Source: an uncultured Coriobacteriaceae bacterium (GTDB taxonomy: Bacteria; Actinomycetota; Coriobacteriia; Coriobacteriales; Atopobiaceae). From it: a stretch of 64,000 nucleotides of DNA. Shown in pieces: positions 18,660 to 27,647 of the stretch. Under the pieces are notes generated by a model. The model saw only the letters and a program-made list of their open reading frames with translations, searched no databases and was not told the origin of the DNA. Position 1 is the first letter of the stretch, and each line of letters begins with the position of its first letter. The stretch spans positions 1 to 64,000 of the forward strand of contig CADAQM010000032.1 in assembly GCA_902790135.1 (NCBI GenBank), written 5' to 3'. The translations under genes were made by a program, and so were the position numbers.

Positions 18660-18664
18660 GCATA

Positions 18665-19495
18665 TCACACTTCCCAGGGCTCAAGCAGGCCAGCGGGGTA
18701 ATCGACGCCGGTAAACGTGAGCCCCTGAGGCGGTGCCGTCTGGCCAGCTGCCGTGCGGTCGCGCGCCGCAAGCACCTCAGCGACCCACGAGGGTTCGCGG
18801 TGGGAACGACCCACTTCCACAAGGGTGCCCGTTATGATGCGCACCATGTTGTGAAGGAAGGCATTGCCCTCAACATCGATGGCCACGAGGGGTTCGCCGA
18901 GCTCCTCCGCGGCGCTCACGCGCACCGTTTGCAGGTTGCGACTCAACGAGCGCCCGTCTTCCTTTAGCATTCGCGCCGACGAGACCTTACAGAAGCTCGT
19001 AAAGTCATGTTCCCCCACCAGATAGGCAGCCGCTTCGTTCATGGCTGCAACGTCGAGCGACGCCGCCGGACGCAGCCACCAGGTGTGGCCAAAGAGCAAC
19101 ATGGGGCGCGGTCGTCCACACGAGATGCGATAGCGGTATCTCCGGGCCGTCGCATCAAAGCGAGCCGAGAAGCCGGAGCCTCCCCGAAGCACCTCGCGCA
19201 CCGAGAGGTCATCAGGCACGAGTGCGGTCAGCGACGCCAGCAGGCGGCGCCCTGAGAGCGCGAGCTCGTCTCCTTCCACCGGCACGCTAACGTACTGCGC
19301 AACCGCATGGACGCCCGCATCGGTCCTGCCCGCGCAGACAAGCTCGACCTCGCGATGGAGCACGGTCTCAAGGGCCTGGCGCAGCTCACCGGCTACGGTA
19401 CGACAGCCCTCCTGCTCGGCAAAGCCCGAGAAGTCGCCCCCTCGATAGCCCAGCTTAAGTACCAGTGTTGCTCTGTCAAGCTCTGTCGAAGCCAT
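18665..19495 (-). CDS. truA: tRNA pseudouridine(38-40) synthase
   Basis: Isomerises uridines in the anticodon arm. The 276-aa product has the catalytic Asp59 in CAGRTDAGVHA and the TruA marks RRYRYRI, HDFTSFCK and FLHNMVRIITGTLVEVG. ATG at 19493-19495 has AAGGAA upstream; the ATG 15 codons earlier gives an unrelated tail. It lies 120 bp after rplQ in the same direction, as in many actinobacteria, so it may be read from the alpha operon. Confidence 0.93.
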   Translation of the reverse strand: MASTELDRATLVLKLGYRGGDFSGFAEQEGCRTVAGELRQALETVLHREVELVCAGRTDAGVHAVAQYVSVPVEGDELALSGRRLLASLTALVPDDLSVREVLRGGSGFSARFDATARRYRYRISCGRPRPMLLFGHTWWLRPAASLDVAAMNEAAAYLVGEHDFTSFCKVSSARMLKEDGRSLSRNLQTVRVSAAEELGEPLVAIDVEGNAFLHNMVRIITGTLVEVGRSHREPSWVAEVLAARDRTAAGQTAPPQGLTFTGVDYPAGLLEPWEV

Positions 19496-19615
19496 GCTGC
19501 GTTCCTTGCCTGTTCGCAGGCCAGCTGCCGCATGGCCCACTTTGCCTTCTTATGGAAAGGGAGGCCCAGCACATGCCAGACCTCCCTCATCACATCTGTG
19601 TCAGATGGATGCTGC

Positions 19616-20029
19616 CTACTCGGCAGCCTCCTCGACCTTGGTCACGCCGGACTTCTTGGGCGTGCAGGGCTCGGTGACGAGCTCGATGATGACGACCTCA
19701 GCGGCGTCGCCCTTGCGGGGACCGAGCTTCATGATGCGGGTGTAGCCACCGTTGCGGTCGGCCCACATGCCCTGAGCGGCCTTCTCGAAGACCTCGCGCA
19801 CGAGCTCCTTGTCGCCCACCTTGGCGAGGGCCAGACGGCGAGAAGCAAGGTCGCCCTTCTTGGCCCAGGTGATGACACGGTCAACCTCGGGACGAATGGC
19901 CTTGGCGCGCACGTCGAGGGTCTTGATGCGGTCGTTGGCAAGAATCGCCTGAAGCAGGCTCTTCTTCATTGCCTTGGTATGAGAGGCGTCGGTGCCGAGC
20001 TTCATGCCCCTCTTCTTGTTGTGCCTCAT
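19616..20029 (-). CDS. rplQ: 50S ribosomal protein L17
   Basis: The 137-aa product begins MRHNKKRGMKLGTDASHTKA, the family signature, and has NGGYTRIMKLGPRKGDAAE near the C-terminus, then a short acidic tail. It binds 23S rRNA near the exit tunnel. It is the last gene of the infA-rpmJ-rpsM-rpsK-rpsD-rpoA-rplQ unit, 31 bp after rpoA. A weak GGGAGG/CCTCCC hairpin follows at about 19560-19588. Confidence 0.96.
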   Translation of the reverse strand: MRHNKKRGMKLGTDASHTKAMKKSLLQAILANDRIKTLDVRAKAIRPEVDRVITWAKKGDLASRRLALAKVGDKELVREVFEKAAQGMWADRNGGYTRIMKLGPRKGDAAEVVIIELVTEPCTPKKSGVTKVEEAAE

Positions 20030-20060
20030 GGTCTATCTACTCCTAATTACGTGCGAGTGT

Positions 20061-21002
20061 CTAGGCCTTGAGCCCAAGGCCCATGGCCTCGAGCTTGTCC
20101 TTGACTTCCTCGATGGACTTCACGCCAAAGTTGCGGATGTTGAGCAGGTCGTTCTCGGAGAACTCCACCAGCTGACGCACGGAGTGGATGCCCGCACGCT
20201 TGAGGCAGTTGTAGGAGCGGACCGAGAGGTCCAGGTCCTCAATCTGCTTGTCAAGCTCGGTGTTATCCTCCTCGACGCCCACGGCGAAGATCGAGGTGTC
20301 CTCCTGGGGCTCCTCCTCGTCGGCCAGGCCCATGAACGCGGTCATGTGCTGGTTGACGATGTTGGCTGCCTCGACCACGGCATCGCGCGGGGAGACGGAG
20401 CCGTCGGTCTCGACCTCGAGGATCAGGCGGTCGTAGTTGGTGTGCTGACCCACGCGGCAGGGCTCGACGACCTTGGCGCAGCGGCGCACAGGCGAGTAGA
20501 GCGAGTCGACGTGGATGAGCCCGATGGGATCGCCGTCGCGCTCGTTGTCGTCGCCGGAGACGTAGCCGCGGCCGGTGCCGATGCGCATCTGCATGGTGAG
20601 ATGGGCATCCTCGCCGAGCGTGCAGATGACGTGGTCGGCGTTGACCAGCTCGAAGTCGGACGGAATGGAGAAGTCGCCACCCGTGACGGTGCAGGGACCC
20701 TCGACGTTGATGGTGGCAACGCCCTCGTCGGCCGTGCCGTTGGAGCGGAACACCAGACCCTTGACGTTGAGGACGATGTCGGTGACATCGTCGTACACGC
20801 CGGGGACGGTGGTGAACTCGTGCTGGACGCCATCGATCTGGATGGCCTGCACGGCTGCACCCTCGAGAGAGGAGAGCAGCACACGGCGCAGCGAGTTGCC
20901 GAGCGTGTCGCCATAGCCGCGCTCAAGCGGCTCTGCGCTCACGCGCGCGAGGTTCTCGTTGACCTCCTCTACCGACACCTGCGGTCGGATGAATTCGGAC
21001 AT
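20061..21002 (-). CDS. rpoA: RNA polymerase alpha subunit
   Basis: The 313-aa protein has the two-domain layout. The N-terminal assembly domain holds EPLERGYGDTLGNSLRRVLL (about 24-43). After an acidic linker (EEEPQEDTS, about 229-237), the C-terminal domain (about 250-313) carries the helix-hairpin-helix SVRSYNCLKRAGIHSVRQL and NIRNFGVKSIEEVKDKL that contacts UP elements and activators. The gene looks intact. It is co-transcribed with rpsD and rplQ. Confidence 0.97.
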   Translation of the reverse strand: MSEFIRPQVSVEEVNENLARVSAEPLERGYGDTLGNSLRRVLLSSLEGAAVQAIQIDGVQHEFTTVPGVYDDVTDIVLNVKGLVFRSNGTADEGVATINVEGPCTVTGGDFSIPSDFELVNADHVICTLGEDAHLTMQMRIGTGRGYVSGDDNERDGDPIGLIHVDSLYSPVRRCAKVVEPCRVGQHTNYDRLILEVETDGSVSPRDAVVEAANIVNQHMTAFMGLADEEEPQEDTSIFAVGVEEDNTELDKQIEDLDLSVRSYNCLKRAGIHSVRQLVEFSENDLLNIRNFGVKSIEEVKDKLEAMGLGLKA

Positions 21003-21025
21003 GAATACCTCCTACCGGTTCAAGC

Positions 21026-21631
21026 TTACTTGGAGTAGAGCTCGACGATGAGCTGGGGGTCGATGGTGCCGTCCGAGATCAGGTCGATCTGGTCGTGCGT
21101 GGGGAGCTGCAGGATGGTGCCACGCAGCTTCTCGATGTCAACCTCGAGCCAGGCCGGAACGGCCACGTGCTCGGAGGAGATCAGGGCCTCCTTGATGGGG
21201 AGAAGGTCCTTGGCCTTGTTGGAGACGGCCACGACGTCGCCGGCCTTCACGCGGTAGGACGGGATGTCGACGCGCTTGCCGTTGACGGTGATGTGACCGT
21301 GACGGACGGTCTGACGGGCTTCCTTGCGGGTGCGAGCAAAGCCCAGACGGAACACCACGTTGTCGAGACGGCTCTCGAGGATGATCATGAGGTTGGTGCC
21401 GGTGATGCCGGACATCTTCTTAGCGGAGTCGTAGTAGCCACGGAACTGCTTCTCGAGAACGCCGTAGACGAACTTGGCCTTCTGCTTCTCGCGCAGCTGC
21501 ATGCCGTACTCGCTCTCCTGGCGGCGACGGCGGCGCGGCTGACGGTTGGACTTCTTGTTGATGCCCAGAACGATCGGGTCGATGTCAAGGGACCTGCACC
21601 TCTTGAGGACAGGAGTCCTATCAACTGCCAT
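21026..21631 (-). CDS. rpsD: 30S ribosomal protein S4
   Basis: The 201-aa product has an S4 RNA-binding domain (about 93-155): ESRLDNVVFRLGFARTRKEA and RQTVRHGHITVNGKRV. It nucleates 30S assembly on 16S rRNA. The N-terminal part lacks the four-cysteine zinc knuckle found in some S4 proteins. In many bacteria S4 represses the alpha operon; I did not identify its leader. Confidence 0.96.
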   Translation of the reverse strand: MAVDRTPVLKRCRSLDIDPIVLGINKKSNRQPRRRRRQESEYGMQLREKQKAKFVYGVLEKQFRGYYDSAKKMSGITGTNLMIILESRLDNVVFRLGFARTRKEARQTVRHGHITVNGKRVDIPSYRVKAGDVVAVSNKAKDLLPIKEALISSEHVAVPAWLEVDIEKLRGTILQLPTHDQIDLISDGTIDPQLIVELYSK

Positions 21632-21652
21632 AGTAATGAGTCCTTCCTACTG

Positions 21653-22054
21653 CTACACGCGACGGCGCTTCTTGGGGCGGCAGCCGTTGTGCGGAATGGG
21701 GGTCTTGTCCTGGATGCCGGAGACCTCGAGGCCAGCGGCCTGGAGGGAGCGGATAGCCGTCTCGCGGCCCGAGCCGGGGCCCTTGACGAAGACGGTGACC
21801 TTCTTCAGGCCGTGATCCATGGCGGCCTTGGCGGCAGCCTCGGCAGCAAGCTGAGCGGCGAACGGCGTGGACTTACGGGAGCCCTTGAAGCCGACGGTGC
21901 CGCCCGACTGCCAGGAGATGACGTTGCCCTGGGGATCGGTGATGGTCACGATCGTGTTGTTGAACGTGGACTTGATGTGGGCCTGGCCCACCGCGATGTT
22001 CTTGCGCTCGCTACGACGCACGCGCTGAACGCGCTGGTTCTTCTTCTGTGCCAT
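21653..22054 (-). CDS. rpsK: 30S ribosomal protein S11
   Basis: A 133-aa platform protein. Diagnostic stretches are [31 protein letters not shown] and [19 protein letters not shown], ending in a basic RPKKRRRV tail. It looks intact and sits between rpsM and rpsD in the canonical alpha-operon order. Confidence 0.97.
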   Translation of the reverse strand: MAQKKNQRVQRVRRSERKNIAVGQAHIKSTFNNTIVTITDPQGNVISWQSGGTVGFKGSRKSTPFAAQLAAEAAAKAAMDHGLKKVTVFVKGPGSGRETAIRSLQAAGLEVSGIQDKTPIPHNGCRPKKRRRV

Positions 22055-22064
22055 GGTCTACTCC

Positions 22065-22436
22065 CTAGCCCCTCTTCTTTGCACCGATCTGGCGACGCTT
22101 GCCCTTGCGGGTGCGCGCGTTGGTGTGGGTGCGCTGGCCATGGACAGGAAGGCCCTTGCGGTGACGGAGGCCACGGTAGCAACCGATCTCCATCAGGCGG
22201 GCAGTGTTCTGGCGAACCTCACGGCGGAGGTCACCCTCGGTGGTGTAGTTCTCGTGGATGTAGTCACGAAGACGGGTGACTTCGTCCTCGGAGAGGTCCT
22301 TGGACTTGACTGCAGGGTCGACACCGCAAGCCTCGCAGATCTTGGTGGCGGTGGTGCGACCGATGCCGTAAATGTAAGTGAGTGCGATCTCCGTGCGCTT
22401 CTCACGCGGAAGATCGACGCCATTGATACGGGCCAA
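22065..22436 (-). CDS. rpsM: 30S ribosomal protein S13
   Basis: The 123-aa head protein has the [17 protein letters not shown] helix-turn-helix segment (about 18-34), RRDxx-type [18 protein letters not shown], and a basic C-terminal tail ([15 protein letters not shown]) that reaches P-site tRNA. The gene looks intact, 10 bp before rpsK. Confidence 0.97.
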   Translation of the reverse strand: MARINGVDLPREKRTEIALTYIYGIGRTTATKICEACGVDPAVKSKDLSEDEVTRLRDYIHENYTTEGDLRREVRQNTARLMEIGCYRGLRHRKGLPVHGQRTHTNARTRKGKRRQIGAKKRG

Positions 22437-22451
22437 CTTGGGTCTCCTTCC

Positions 22452-22565
22452 TTAGCCCTGACGCTGCTTGTGGCGCGGGTTCTCGCAGATGACGTAAACC
22501 TTGCCATGGCGACGGATAACCTTGCACTTGTCGCACATCTTCTTGACCGAAGGACGTACCTTCAT
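22452..22565 (-). CDS. rpmJ: 50S ribosomal protein L36
   Basis: This short 37-aa ORF begins [19 protein letters not shown] and ends with KQRQG. It has the zinc-binding C-x2-C...C...H pattern (CDKCK, then [10 protein letters not shown]) of C+ type L36. GGAAGGA precedes ATG 22565. Its place between infA and rpsM is canonical. Confidence 0.95.
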   Translation of the reverse strand: MKVRPSVKKMCDKCKVIRRHGKVYVICENPRHKQRQG

Positions 22566-22724
22566 CTGTCTTTCCTTCCGGTAGTGCTGATACGTACTGG
22601 TAGTACGGGTGGCGAACCAGGTGGAGCTAGTTCGCGCTATGTCTTCGCCCAGCCGCAGGCGTGATATCCATACTTAAGGCCGCACGGAAGGACCGCGCGG
22701 GTCGAACAAGTGATGCGTGCGTGA

Positions 22725-22943
22725 TTACTTGTAGCGGTAGGTGATGCGACCACGCGTGAGGTCGTACGGGGAGATCTCGACGACGACGCGATCGCCCGGG
22801 AGGATGCGGATGTAGTTCATCCGAATCTTGCCGGAGATGGTGCAGAGGATGGTCTTGCCATTCTCGAGCTCGACGTTGAACATGGCGTTGGGCAGCGGCT
22901 CGACTACCTTGCCCTCAAGCTCAATTGCATCCTGCTTGCTCAC
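22725..22943 (-). CDS. infA: Translation initiation factor IF-1
   Basis: The 72-aa OB-fold protein is near-canonical: [19 protein letters not shown], then [23 protein letters not shown] at the C-terminus. It blocks the A site during initiation. It heads the alpha-operon segment; a promoter-like sequence lies about 45 bp upstream. The 160 bp to rpmJ hold no further gene that I can see. Confidence 0.96.
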   Translation of the reverse strand: MSKQDAIELEGKVVEPLPNAMFNVELENGKTILCTISGKIRMNYIRILPGDRVVVEISPYDLTRGRITYRYK

Positions 22944-22982
22944 ACATACCTGCCTTCTACGTGCATTTCACAGCGACCATTA

Positions 22983-23011
22983 ATCTTACCAAAAGTTCAA
23001 CACAAGTCCAA
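22983..23011 (-). promoter_or_regulatory. Candidate sigma-70 promoter for infA-rplQ
   Basis: On the reverse strand TTGGAC (23006-23011) and TAAGAT (22983-22988) are separated by 17 bp and point at infA, 40 bp away. It sits just after the hairpin that would end the map transcript. Confidence 0.5.
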
Positions 23012-23048
23012 CATGCACCAGATGTTCACATGTCGAACCTCATACGAA

Positions 23049-23081
23049 CGGTGGCAGCGACGTTTTGCGCCTCTGCCACCG
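23049..23081 (-). terminator. Hairpin after map
   Basis: CGGTGGCAG pairs with CTGCCACCG around a 15-nt loop, about 30 bp past the map stop. It precedes the infA promoter candidate. T-run weak. Confidence 0.5.
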
Positions 23082-23111
23082 CAGTCGATACCCTTTTGGG
23101 CTTGTGAGTGC

Positions 23112-23897
23112 CTACTCCCCACCCTGCATGTTGCACCAAGGACCTTGATCGTCGGCGGTCAGAATCACCGGGCCATCCTTGGTGATGGCGACGGAGTTCT
23201 CGTAGTGGGCCGCAGGAAGCCCGTCGTTGGTGACGACCGTCCAGCCGTTGGCCAGCGTGTGGTTCTTGTAGGTGCCGAGCGTGATCATCGGCTCGATGGC
23301 GATGGTCATACCCACCTGCAGCTTGACGCCGCGGCCGCGCTTGCCGTAGTTGGGGACGTTGGGATCCTCGTGCATCACGCGCCCCACGCCATGTCCGACG
23401 TACTCGCGCACGACACCGTAGCCGTTGCTCTCGGCCAGATGCTGCACCGCGTATCCGATGTCACCCAGGTGGTTGCCCGGCTTGGCTTGCTCAATGGCCA
23501 CCTTCAGGCAGTCGCGCGTGCACTCGCACAAGCCCTTGACCTCGTCGGACACTTCGCCGACGTAGAAGGTCCAGGCGTTGTCGCCCACCCAGCCATCGAC
23601 GGTGGCGCCGGTGTCGATGGAGATGACGTCACCCTCGTTGAGAAAGCGCATGGGCGAGGGAATACCGTGCACGATCTCCTCGTTGACCGACGCGCAGATC
23701 GATCCGGGGAACCCATAGAGTCCCTTGAAGGCAGGAGTGCCGCCGTGCAGACGGATGAACGCCTCGACGGCCGCGTCGATCTCCTTGGTCGAAACGCCTG
23801 GACGCACCAGCGAACCCGCTAGCCTCAGCGCTTCCTTGGACAGAGCGTCGCAACGCCTGAACTCCTCGATCTCTTCGGGTGACTTGATGTGAATCAT
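23112..23897 (-). CDS. map: Methionine aminopeptidase, type I
   Basis: Removes the initiator Met from new proteins. The 261-aa pita-bread fold shows GDVISIDTGATVDGWVGDNAWTF in two parts: the first metal Asp in DTGA and the second in GDNAW. It also has GHGVGRVMHEDPNVPNYG with the metal His, and IEPM for the metal Glu. It follows adk, as is common, but a 13-bp hairpin lies between them, so it may have its own promoter. Confidence 0.95.
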   Translation of the reverse strand: MIHIKSPEEIEEFRRCDALSKEALRLAGSLVRPGVSTKEIDAAVEAFIRLHGGTPAFKGLYGFPGSICASVNEEIVHGIPSPMRFLNEGDVISIDTGATVDGWVGDNAWTFYVGEVSDEVKGLCECTRDCLKVAIEQAKPGNHLGDIGYAVQHLAESNGYGVVREYVGHGVGRVMHEDPNVPNYGKRGRGVKLQVGMTIAIEPMITLGTYKNHTLANGWTVVTNDGLPAAHYENSVAITKDGPVILTADDQGPWCNMQGGE

Positions 23898-23960
23898 GGT
23901 GCCTTGGTTCTTTCTCTCTCCTGAGGATTGGCAGACGGGATGGCCCCCACCATCCCACGT

Positions 23961-23993
23961 GCGTGCGCCCCAGACTCATGCTGGGGCGCACGC
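23961..23993 (-). terminator. Strong hairpin between adk and map
   Basis: GCGTGCGCCCCAG (23961-23973) pairs exactly with CTGGGGCGCACGC (23981-23993), loop 7 nt. It follows the adk stop by about 20 bp on the reverse strand. No clear T-run, so partial read-through is possible. Confidence 0.6.
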
Positions 23994-24015
23994 GGTAGTC
24001 CTTGCCGAGCCGTGC

Positions 24016-24642
24016 CTAGAGGCCGAGCTCCTTCTTGACGTCGACGTAGACCTCGTCGACCGGGCGGTCGCCGTCGACCTTAATCAGGATGCCCTTGCCA
24101 CCGTAGTACTCGATGAGCGGGGCGGTCTGGGCCTGATAGGTGTCGAGGCGCTTCTGGATGGTCTCGGGCTTGTCGTCGTCACGCTGGTACATCTCGCCGC
24201 CGCAGCGCGGGCAGGTCTCGGTGCCGGCCGGAGCGGTGTAGCTGCAGTCACGGCAGGTGCGACGGGAGGAGAGACGCTCGATGATGACGGGGAAGGCCAC
24301 GTCGACGAGCAGGGCACCGTCGAGCTTGACACCCATGCCCTCGAGCTCGGAGTCGAGCGTGACTGCCTGGGCAGTGTTGCGCGGGAAGCCGTCGAGGATG
24401 AAGCCCTTCTTGGCGTCATCCTGCTGCAGGCGCTCCTTGACGAGGTCGATAACCAGCTGATCGGGAACGAGCTTGCCCTCGTTCATGTAGGCCTGGGCCT
24501 GCTTGCCGAGCTCGGACTGAGCTTTGACGGCTGCGCGCAGAAGGTCGCCGGTGGAGATGTGGGCGACGCCGTAGTCTGCGACGAGCTTCTGGGCCTGGGT
24601 GCCCTTGCCAGCGCCGGGGGCGCCGAGGAGAACGAGATTCAT
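24016..24642 (-). CDS. adk: Adenylate kinase (zinc-lid type)
   Basis: Phosphoryl transfer between ATP and AMP. The 208-aa product has the P-loop GAPGAGKGT (8-16), the AMP-binding GFPRN (about 85-89) and a LID domain with four cysteines (130, 133, 144, 147) forming the structural zinc site of Gram-positive-type enzymes. It lies between secY and map as in the standard spc operon, but the secY terminator separates it from the genes upstream. Confidence 0.96.
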   Translation of the reverse strand: MNLVLLGAPGAGKGTQAQKLVADYGVAHISTGDLLRAAVKAQSELGKQAQAYMNEGKLVPDQLVIDLVKERLQQDDAKKGFILDGFPRNTAQAVTLDSELEGMGVKLDGALLVDVAFPVIIERLSSRRTCRDCSYTAPAGTETCPRCGGEMYQRDDDKPETIQKRLDTYQAQTAPLIEYYGGKGILIKVDGDRPVDEVYVDVKKELGL

Positions 24643-24789
24643 GGGAAACCGCCTTTCGATGGTGGATGACGTACTCCCATCAGTCTACTCGCTCGCATGC
24701 CCTTGTAAGCGCAGCACCAAAAAACACCACCCAACGCATCGGTGAGTTGTCTACCCCGGCTCACCATTTCGCCGAGTTTGCGCCAAAGA

Positions 24790-24815
24790 AGACGGGGACC
24801 CGAAGGTCCCCGTCT
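24790..24815 (-). terminator. Intrinsic terminator after secY
   Basis: An 11-bp stem AGACGGGGACC/GGTCCCCGTCT (24790-24800 and 24805-24815) closes a 4-nt loop that reads TTCG in the transcript, a stable tetraloop. TTCTTTGG follows on the reverse strand. It lies 23 bp beyond the secY stop. Confidence 0.8.
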
Positions 24816-24838
24816 GACGTGCGCTATGAGATGCCCTC

Positions 24839-26119
24839 TTACTTGAAGAAGCCCTCGTAGTTGTGCATCTTGAGCTGGCTCTCCAGCGAGGAGATGGTGT
24901 CCATCGCAACACCCACCATGATCAGGATCGAAGTGCCACCAAACGCCTGGATAAGCTGGTTGTTGGTGAAAGCAAAGATGATGGAGGGGATCACGGCAAG
25001 GGCGGCCATGAAGACGGCGCCCGGGAGCGTGATGTGGTTGAGAACGCTCTGGATGTAGTCTGCCGTGGCACGACCGGGACGGACACCCGGAATGAAGCCA
25101 CCAGACTTCTTGAGCTGATCGGCCGTCTCCTCGGGATTGAACACCATGGCAGTGTAGAAGTACGCGAAGAAGACGATCAGGAGCACCGAGAGGATCCAGT
25201 TGAGCCAGCCGGTGGAGATAGCGTTGGCGAACATCTGAATCCAGACGACACGCGGGAAGAACACGGCCAGCTGTGCCGGGAGGTACAGGATGGCGCTAGC
25301 AAAGATGATGGGCACGACGCCGGCGGTGTTGACCTTGATCGGCAGGTAGGTGGACTGACCACCCATCATGCGACGGCCAACCACACGCTTGGCGTACTGC
25401 ACCGGGATACGGCGCTGACCACGCTCGATGTAAACGATGAGCGGGATGATGGCGATCATGACCACCAAGGTGATGATCGACATGATCAGGCCGTTGCTGG
25501 AGGTGGTCACCGCGGAGATGAGCGCAGTGGGAAGGCCGCTCATGATGTTGCAGAAGATGATGAGCGACATGCCGTTGCCGATACCGCGCTGCGTGATGAC
25601 CTCACCCAGCCACATGATGATGATTGCGCCGACGACCAGCACGAACACGATGATGATGTTCTCCAGGATCTCGGGGAACCCCATGCCGGAGAAGGTGATG
25701 CCATAGCTCTTGAACAGGAAGAGGTAGCCAATCGCGTTAATGGTGGCAAGCAGCACCGTGACGTAGCGCGTGTACTGCGTGATCTTGCGCTGACCAGCCT
25801 CCCCCTCATGGGCGAGCTCGCCCAGTGAGGGGATGACGGTCTGCATCATCTGCATGATGATCTGAGAGGTGATGTAGGGCATAATGCCCAGGCTGAACAC
25901 CGATACGCGCGAAAGAGCGCCACCGGAGAACAGGTTGAGCACCGCGAGCGCACCGCTCGAAGAGGCGGCATTCTGGTAGGCCGAGAGCATGTCCGAGAAC
26001 GGGATGCCCGGGGCAGGCAGATAGGCACCAAAGCGATACAGAAGAAGGATCGCCAGGGTGAAGAGGATTTTGTTCCTCAACTCGGGGATGCGGAATGCGT
26101 TTGCGAGACCCTTAAACAC
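24839..26119 (-). CDS. secY: Protein translocase subunit SecY
   Basis: The channel subunit of the Sec translocon, 426 aa with about ten membrane helices. It begins LANAFRIPELRNKILFTL. Further marks are the plug/TM2 region SRVSVFSLGIMPYITSQIIMQ in two parts (about 74-93), GQRKITQYTRY, and the cytoplasmic loop ERGQRRIPVQYAKRVVGRR that binds SecA and ribosomes. The gene is intact. It is the last member of the rplE-to-secY unit, 3 bp from rplO. Confidence 0.96.
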   Translation of the reverse strand: MFKGLANAFRIPELRNKILFTLAILLLYRFGAYLPAPGIPFSDMLSAYQNAASSSGALAVLNLFSGGALSRVSVFSLGIMPYITSQIIMQMMQTVIPSLGELAHEGEAGQRKITQYTRYVTVLLATINAIGYLFLFKSYGITFSGMGFPEILENIIIVFVLVVGAIIIMWLGEVITQRGIGNGMSLIIFCNIMSGLPTALISAVTTSSNGLIMSIITLVVMIAIIPLIVYIERGQRRIPVQYAKRVVGRRMMGGQSTYLPIKVNTAGVVPIIFASAILYLPAQLAVFFPRVVWIQMFANAISTGWLNWILSVLLIVFFAYFYTAMVFNPEETADQLKKSGGFIPGVRPGRATADYIQSVLNHITLPGAVFMAALAVIPSIIFAFTNNQLIQAFGGTSILIMVGVAMDTISSLESQLKMHNYEGFFK

Positions 26120-26122
26120 GGT

Positions 26123-26563
26123 TTACTCGACCTTTCCTCCGGCCGCCTCAATCTTGGCCTTGGCAGAGGCGGAGACCTTGTCCACGCGCACGGTCAGGCT
26201 CTTGGTGAGCTCGCCGTCGCCGAGGACCTTGACGGGGATGTAGTCGTGCTTGATGACGCCCTTGGCAACCAGAGCCTCGGTGTCGACGGTCTCGCCGTTC
26301 TCGAAGAGGGTCTCGAGACGGGCGACGTTGACCGGCGCGTACTCGACGCGGCTGTGGTTCTTGAAGCCGGGGAGCTTAGGCAGACGCATGGCGAGCGGCT
26401 GCTGACCGCCCTCGAAGCCCTTGCCCTTGCCGCCGCCGGAACGAGAGAGCTGACCCTTGGTGCCGCGCCCGGCAGTAGTGCCGTGGCCGGACGAGTTGCC
26501 GCGGCCGATGCGCTTGCGGGCCTTGGTCGAGCCCTCCGCGGGACGAAGATCGTTGAGCTGCAT
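26123..26563 (-). CDS. rplO: 50S ribosomal protein L15
   Basis: 146 aa: the N-terminal extension is Gly/Arg-rich ([21 protein letters not shown], shown here in part) and threads into 23S r[19 protein letters not shown] and [15 protein letters not shown] are typical. The gene is intact and lies 12 bp after rpmD. Confidence 0.95.
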   Translation of the reverse strand: MQLNDLRPAEGSTKARKRIGRGNSSGHGTTAGRGTKGQLSRSGGGKGKGFEGGQQPLAMRLPKLPGFKNHSRVEYAPVNVARLETLFENGETVDTEALVAKGVIKHDYIPVKVLGDGELTKSLTVRVDKVSASAKAKIEAAGGKVE

Positions 26564-26575
26564 GATGGGTGACTC

Positions 26576-26761
26576 CTAAATCTCTTCCACTTCGACGAGA
26601 TGCTTGATCTTGAAGATCATCCCGCGAATGCTGGGGTTGTCCGGCTGCTCGACGACGCTGTTGACCTTGTGAAGGCCGAGCGCGCGTGCAGTGGCCGTCT
26701 GGTCCTTCTTGGTGCTGGTGGTAGCACTACGCACGAGCTTGATCCTGAGCTTGTCAGCCAT
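26576..26761 (-). CDS. rpmD: 50S ribosomal protein L30
   Basis: The 61-aa product [20 protein letters not shown]... has the L30 pattern of strand, helix with [20 protein letters not shown], and a final strand. It stands between rpsE and rplO, the standard order, and starts 3 bp after rpsE's stop. Confidence 0.94.
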   Translation of the reverse strand: MADKLRIKLVRSATTSTKKDQTATARALGLHKVNSVVEQPDNPSIRGMIFKIKHLVEVEEI

Positions 26762-26764
26762 CGT

Positions 26765-27204
26765 TTAGGCCTCCTTCCCGCAGAACATCTCGGCGACGGT
26801 GAGGCCACGGCGCTCGGCCGCCTCCTCGGGGCTGGAGAGCTCCTTGAGGCCCTCGGCGGCCGCCTTGATGATGTTGAGCGCGTTGTTGGTGCCCAGCGAC
26901 TTGGAAAGCACGTTGGTGATGCCAGCGAGCTCGAACAGCGGACGGACGGGGCCGCCGGCGATAACGCCAGTACCCTCGACAGCCGGCTTGATGAGCACGC
27001 GACCAGCACCAAAGTGACCCTCGACCGTGTGAGGAATCGAGCCACTCTCGGTGACGGGCACATGGAACATGTTCTTCTTGGCGTCGTCGACACCCTTCTG
27101 GATGGCCAGGGGCACCTCGGTGGACTTGCCCATGCCGAGGCCGACGTTGCCCTTGCCGTCGCCAACGGCGACGAGGGCGACGAGGCTCATGGATCACGTG
27201 GCAT
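26765..27204 (-). pseudogene. rpsE: 30S ribosomal protein S5, frame broken near the 5' end (probable assembly loss)
   Basis: The S5 body is present and reads MSLVALVAVGDGKGNVGLG onward for 141 aa, including the second domain. The N-terminal part of the double-stranded RNA-binding domain is missing. The natural start appears to be ATG 27204 with AGGAGG upstream, reading MPRDP and then stopping, because at about 27191 the sequence jumps into the middle of S5 in another frame. The missing segment (about 30 residues, normally ending in KGGRR) is strongly conserved. S5 is essential, so I read this as lost sequence rather than a dead gene. Confidence 0.85.
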
Positions 27205-27216
27205 GAAACTATCCTC

Positions 27217-27585
27217 CTAGAACTTCAGACCCGCGGCGCGGGCACCGTCAGCGAGAGCCTTAACACGGCCATGGTAGAGGTGGCCACCGCGGTCGAACTT
27301 GACCTCGGTGATGCCCTTCTCCAGGGCGCGCTCGGCGACGAGCTTGCCCACGAACTCGGCGGCGTCCTTGTTGGAGCCGACCTTGCCAGTAGCCTTGAAC
27401 GACTCATCGAGCGTGGAGGCCGAACACAGGGTGCGGCCAGCAACGTCGTCGATGACGGCGGCATAGATGTTTGCGTTGGTGCGACGCACGTTGAGACGCG
27501 GACGCTCGGCGGTACCGGAGATCTTGGCACGAACGCGACGCTTGCGGCGCTCGAGCGACTCCTTCTTTGCCTTGAACTTGTTCAT
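27217..27585 (-). CDS. rplR: 50S ribosomal protein L18
   Basis: 122 aa: [20 protein letters not shown] and [19 protein letters not shown] identify L18, which binds 5S rRNA with L5. The gene is intact and precedes rpsE by 12 bp. Confidence 0.96.
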   Translation of the reverse strand: MNKFKAKKESLERRKRRVRAKISGTAERPRLNVRRTNANIYAAVIDDVAGRTLCSASTLDESFKATGKVGSNKDAAEFVGKLVAERALEKGITEVKFDRGGHLYHGRVKALADGARAAGLKF

Positions 27586-27647
27586 CCTTACTCCTTAGAC
27601 AGTGCCACCACCTGACGGGGTGATGGTCTTTTATGTGGCTAGCGAGG